Of a DNA stretch of 64,000 bases, positions 62,468-64,000 are shown piece by piece. The notes under the pieces were generated by a model, which worked only from the letters and a program-made list of their open reading frames with translations, made no database searches and was not told where the DNA came from. How positions within the stretch are numbered: position 1 is the first letter of the stretch; every line of letters begins with the position of its first letter. Position numbers and translations under genes: made by a program. Source of the DNA: Pseudomonas sp. DTU12.3 (GTDB lineage Bacteria; Pseudomonadota; Gammaproteobacteria; Pseudomonadales; Pseudomonadaceae); NCBI RefSeq assembly GCF_004124275.1, contig NZ_CP027218.1, positions 3,289,501 through 3,353,500 on the forward strand, read 5' to 3'.

Positions 62468-62503
62468 AGAAAAAGCCCGGCCATACCAGCGCCGGGCTTT
62501 TTC
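62468..62503. terminator. Bidirectional terminator
   Basis: Stem AAAAAGCCCGGC / GCCGGGCTTTTT between the convergent membrane-protein and 98-residue hypothetical genes, with A and T runs on both sides. Confidence 0.9.
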
Positions 62504-62516
62504 TTTAGCTGAATCA

Positions 62517-62813
62517 TTACGCCGTGGTTTCCAGCTCTCGACGCAACTGTACCGAGTTGTGCGAGGACATCGGGATCGGCGGGAAATCTTCGTTGAGCAC
62601 ACACAGATGGTCGATGGCATCTTCAAACATCAGATCGGCTCGTTTGCGCATGGCTCGATAACGCTCGAATTGCTCGAAGTCCAGATTGTCGGTTTCAAGC
62701 ATTTCGTTGGCCGCACGGTTGAGGGCATGGGCGTTTTCGAACAATTGGCGATTGCGTTCCAGAGCCAGTGCTCTGCAGGCTTTGATTTGCGCAGGAGTCG
62801 AGCATTCTTTCAT
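62517..62813 (-). CDS. Small hypothetical cytoplasmic protein
   Basis: 98 residues, largely helical and charged (IKACRALALERNRQLFENAHALNRAANEMLE; FEQFERYRAMRKRADLMFEDAIDHL). No signal or membrane segment, no family recognised. AAGG lies about 10 nt before the ATG. The 185 bp upstream of it (62814-62998) separate it from the antiporter gene, which is read in the same direction. Confidence 0.7.
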   Translation of the reverse strand: MKECSTPAQIKACRALALERNRQLFENAHALNRAANEMLETDNLDFEQFERYRAMRKRADLMFEDAIDHLCVLNEDFPPIPMSSHNSVQLRRELETTA

Positions 62814-62998
62814 GACCGTAACCTTACTTTTCTGGATTCCTTTTCATAGGCATGAAGCCGCAGGGGAACCGAACCTGCCGGGCCCCACCGAATCGATCCA
62901 GCGGGGGTTATGCTTGTGACTGTCGGGAGTTACGCCGCGATCCATTTTTTTTCAAAAGAAAATTCGATGAATTCCTGCAGAAAATTTCGCGATAAAAA

Positions 62999-64000
62999 TC
63001 AGTTTTTTCGCTGTTTGCCTTGTTCGTAGCGAGCGAGGATGGGCTGAGTGCTGATGCCATGCAGCAAAATGCTCAGCGCCACCACCGACAGCGTGAGGTC
63101 CGTGCACACCGTCGCCAGCGTGTCGCTCAAACCATGGTTCAAGGCGTAGAACAGATAGAACAGGCTGCCGATCCCGCGAATGCCGAACCAGCCGATCAAC
63201 CCGCGTTGGCGGCGGTCGAGCAGGGTTCCCCACGGCATCAGCGCGATACACGCCGGGCGGATCAGACAGAACAACACACCGCCGACCAACAACGCGCGCC
63301 AATCCCAGTGCTCGATCAGTACCACGCCGAGCAGGGTCACCAGAAACACTTCCATGGCGCGTTCGACCAGACCGCCGAACGACAACATATCGCCCATCAT
63401 GATGCCGGCCGCCACCTGACCGCTCTCCATCTGCTCGGTGTTGCCATGCACGGCATGCTGCGGTTCGACGTTCTGATGCCCGACCACCGGCTGCACCAGG
63501 TGTTCGGCGGGCGGTTGGCTGGCGCCGGTGGATTTCACTTCGACCTGGCGCAGGCCCAGGCCGGCGGCAAACACCGACAAAAAGCCGTAGCCACCGATCG
63601 CATCGGCGACGACATAAGCCAGGGCGATCAGCGATAACGCCAGATAATCATTCGGGCTCAGCGTGCTGTCGTCATTGAGGATGCGCAGCGACAGCGTCAC
63701 CCGGCCGATGCCTCGGCCCATCCAGTAACCGGTCAGCAAGCCGGCAGGCACCGCCCAGAATAAACTGCGCAAAACCCAGCCCTGCCATTCGGCAGCACTG
63801 CCTTCGCCGTGAATCAGCAACAGCCCGAGGATGACGAACGGGAAGGCGATGCCATCGTTCAGCCCGGCCTCGCCGGACAGGCCAAAACGCACGCTGTCAA
63901 CATCCCGAGCATCATTGACCTGGACCAGCGCCGCGAGTACCGGATCGGTCGGCGCCAACATCGCCCCGATCAACAGCGACGGCCCCCACGGCAACTGCAA
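62999..64000 (-). CDS. CPA1-type Na+/H+ (K+/H+) antiporter, 3' part
   Basis: Partial; the 5' end lies beyond the right edge (about 333 residues visible). Conserved antiporter motifs are present: GAMLAPTDPVLAALVQV with its Asp, SGEAGLNDGIAFPFVILGL with the paired Asn-Asp of the ion site, and FGIRGIGSLFYLFYAL near the C-terminus. Several membrane helices are evident. A hydrophilic, His/Gln/Glu-rich insertion (about 63430-63540; AEHLVQPVVGHQNVEPQHAVHG) lies between helices and is unusual for the family. It would exchange monovalent cations for protons across the inner membrane. Confidence 0.88.
   Translation of the reverse strand: MQLPWGPSLLIGAMLAPTDPVLAALVQVNDARDVDSVRFGLSGEAGLNDGIAFPFVILGLLLIHGEGSAAEWQGWVLRSLFWAVPAGLLTGYWMGRGIGRVTLSLRILNDDSTLSPNDYLALSLIALAYVVADAIGGYGFLSVFAAGLGLRQVEVKSTGASQPPAEHLVQPVVGHQNVEPQHAVHGNTEQMESGQVAAGIMMGDMLSFGGLVERAMEVFLVTLLGVVLIEHWDWRALLVGGVLFCLIRPACIALMPWGTLLDRRQRGLIGWFGIRGIGSLFYLFYALNHGLSDTLATVCTDLTLSVVALSILLHGISTQPILARYEQGKQRKN

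Overview
The window reads as chromosomal DNA of a fluorescent Pseudomonas (P. fluorescens group). The evidence is high-GC coding with long antisense shadow frames, the Pseudomonas REP motif that starts GTAGGAGCTGCCGCAGGCTGC, a MexT/MexS/MexEF-OprN set, and the alkaline protease, autotransporter protease and family I.3 lipase cluster typical of that group. No rRNA, tRNA, CRISPR array, prophage or complete insertion sequence was seen.

Layout. 1-4587: a signalling block with the end of a histidine kinase, a single-domain response regulator and, convergent to them, a KaiC-like ATPase translationally coupled to a hybrid histidine kinase. 4721-9223: a membrane-anchored TPR protein and a divergent AaeB/AaeX/AaeA-like efflux operon. 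9479-15345: mexE-mexF-oprN on the minus strand. 15561-21533: an accessory segment lying between mexE and its expected neighbour mexT. It holds two zinc-ribbon membrane proteins, lipoproteins, a truncated IS3-type orfA and a two-gene McrBC-type restriction system of visibly lower GC. 21868-24075: mexT and mexS, divergent. 24076-27542: an AT-rich stretch, an unrecognised 487-residue protein and a MocR-like regulator that has lost its PLP lysine. 27649-33191: pgm, pirin, a UvrD/Rep-like helicase and a DUF1652 protein. 33455-37245: an AraC regulator followed by an amine-oxidase-like FAD enzyme, a cupin and a polyamine-type binding protein.

37693-54815 is the exoenzyme cluster: serralysin aprA, inhibitor aprI, type I exporter aprDEF, two subtilisin autotransporters and two family I.3 lipases. 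The protease and lipases carry RTX repeats and would leave through AprDEF; the autotransporters carry their own beta-barrels. From aprF onward the junctions hold REP elements or a terminator, and one REP has been tandemly duplicated together with the last codons of a lipase gene.

55064-64000: small envelope proteins, then a tightly overlapping operon of a FAN1-type nuclease, a Cas4/RecB-nuclease-XPD-helicase fusion and a double-PAS hybrid kinase, followed by small hypotheticals and the 3' part of a CPA1-type cation/proton antiporter that runs off the window.

Most notable for follow-up: the split mexT/mexEF locus with an embedded McrBC system, the PLP-lysine-less MocR regulator with its unknown partner, the FAN1/Cas4-XPD/sensor-kinase operon, and the REP-plus-coding-tail duplication between the two lipases.
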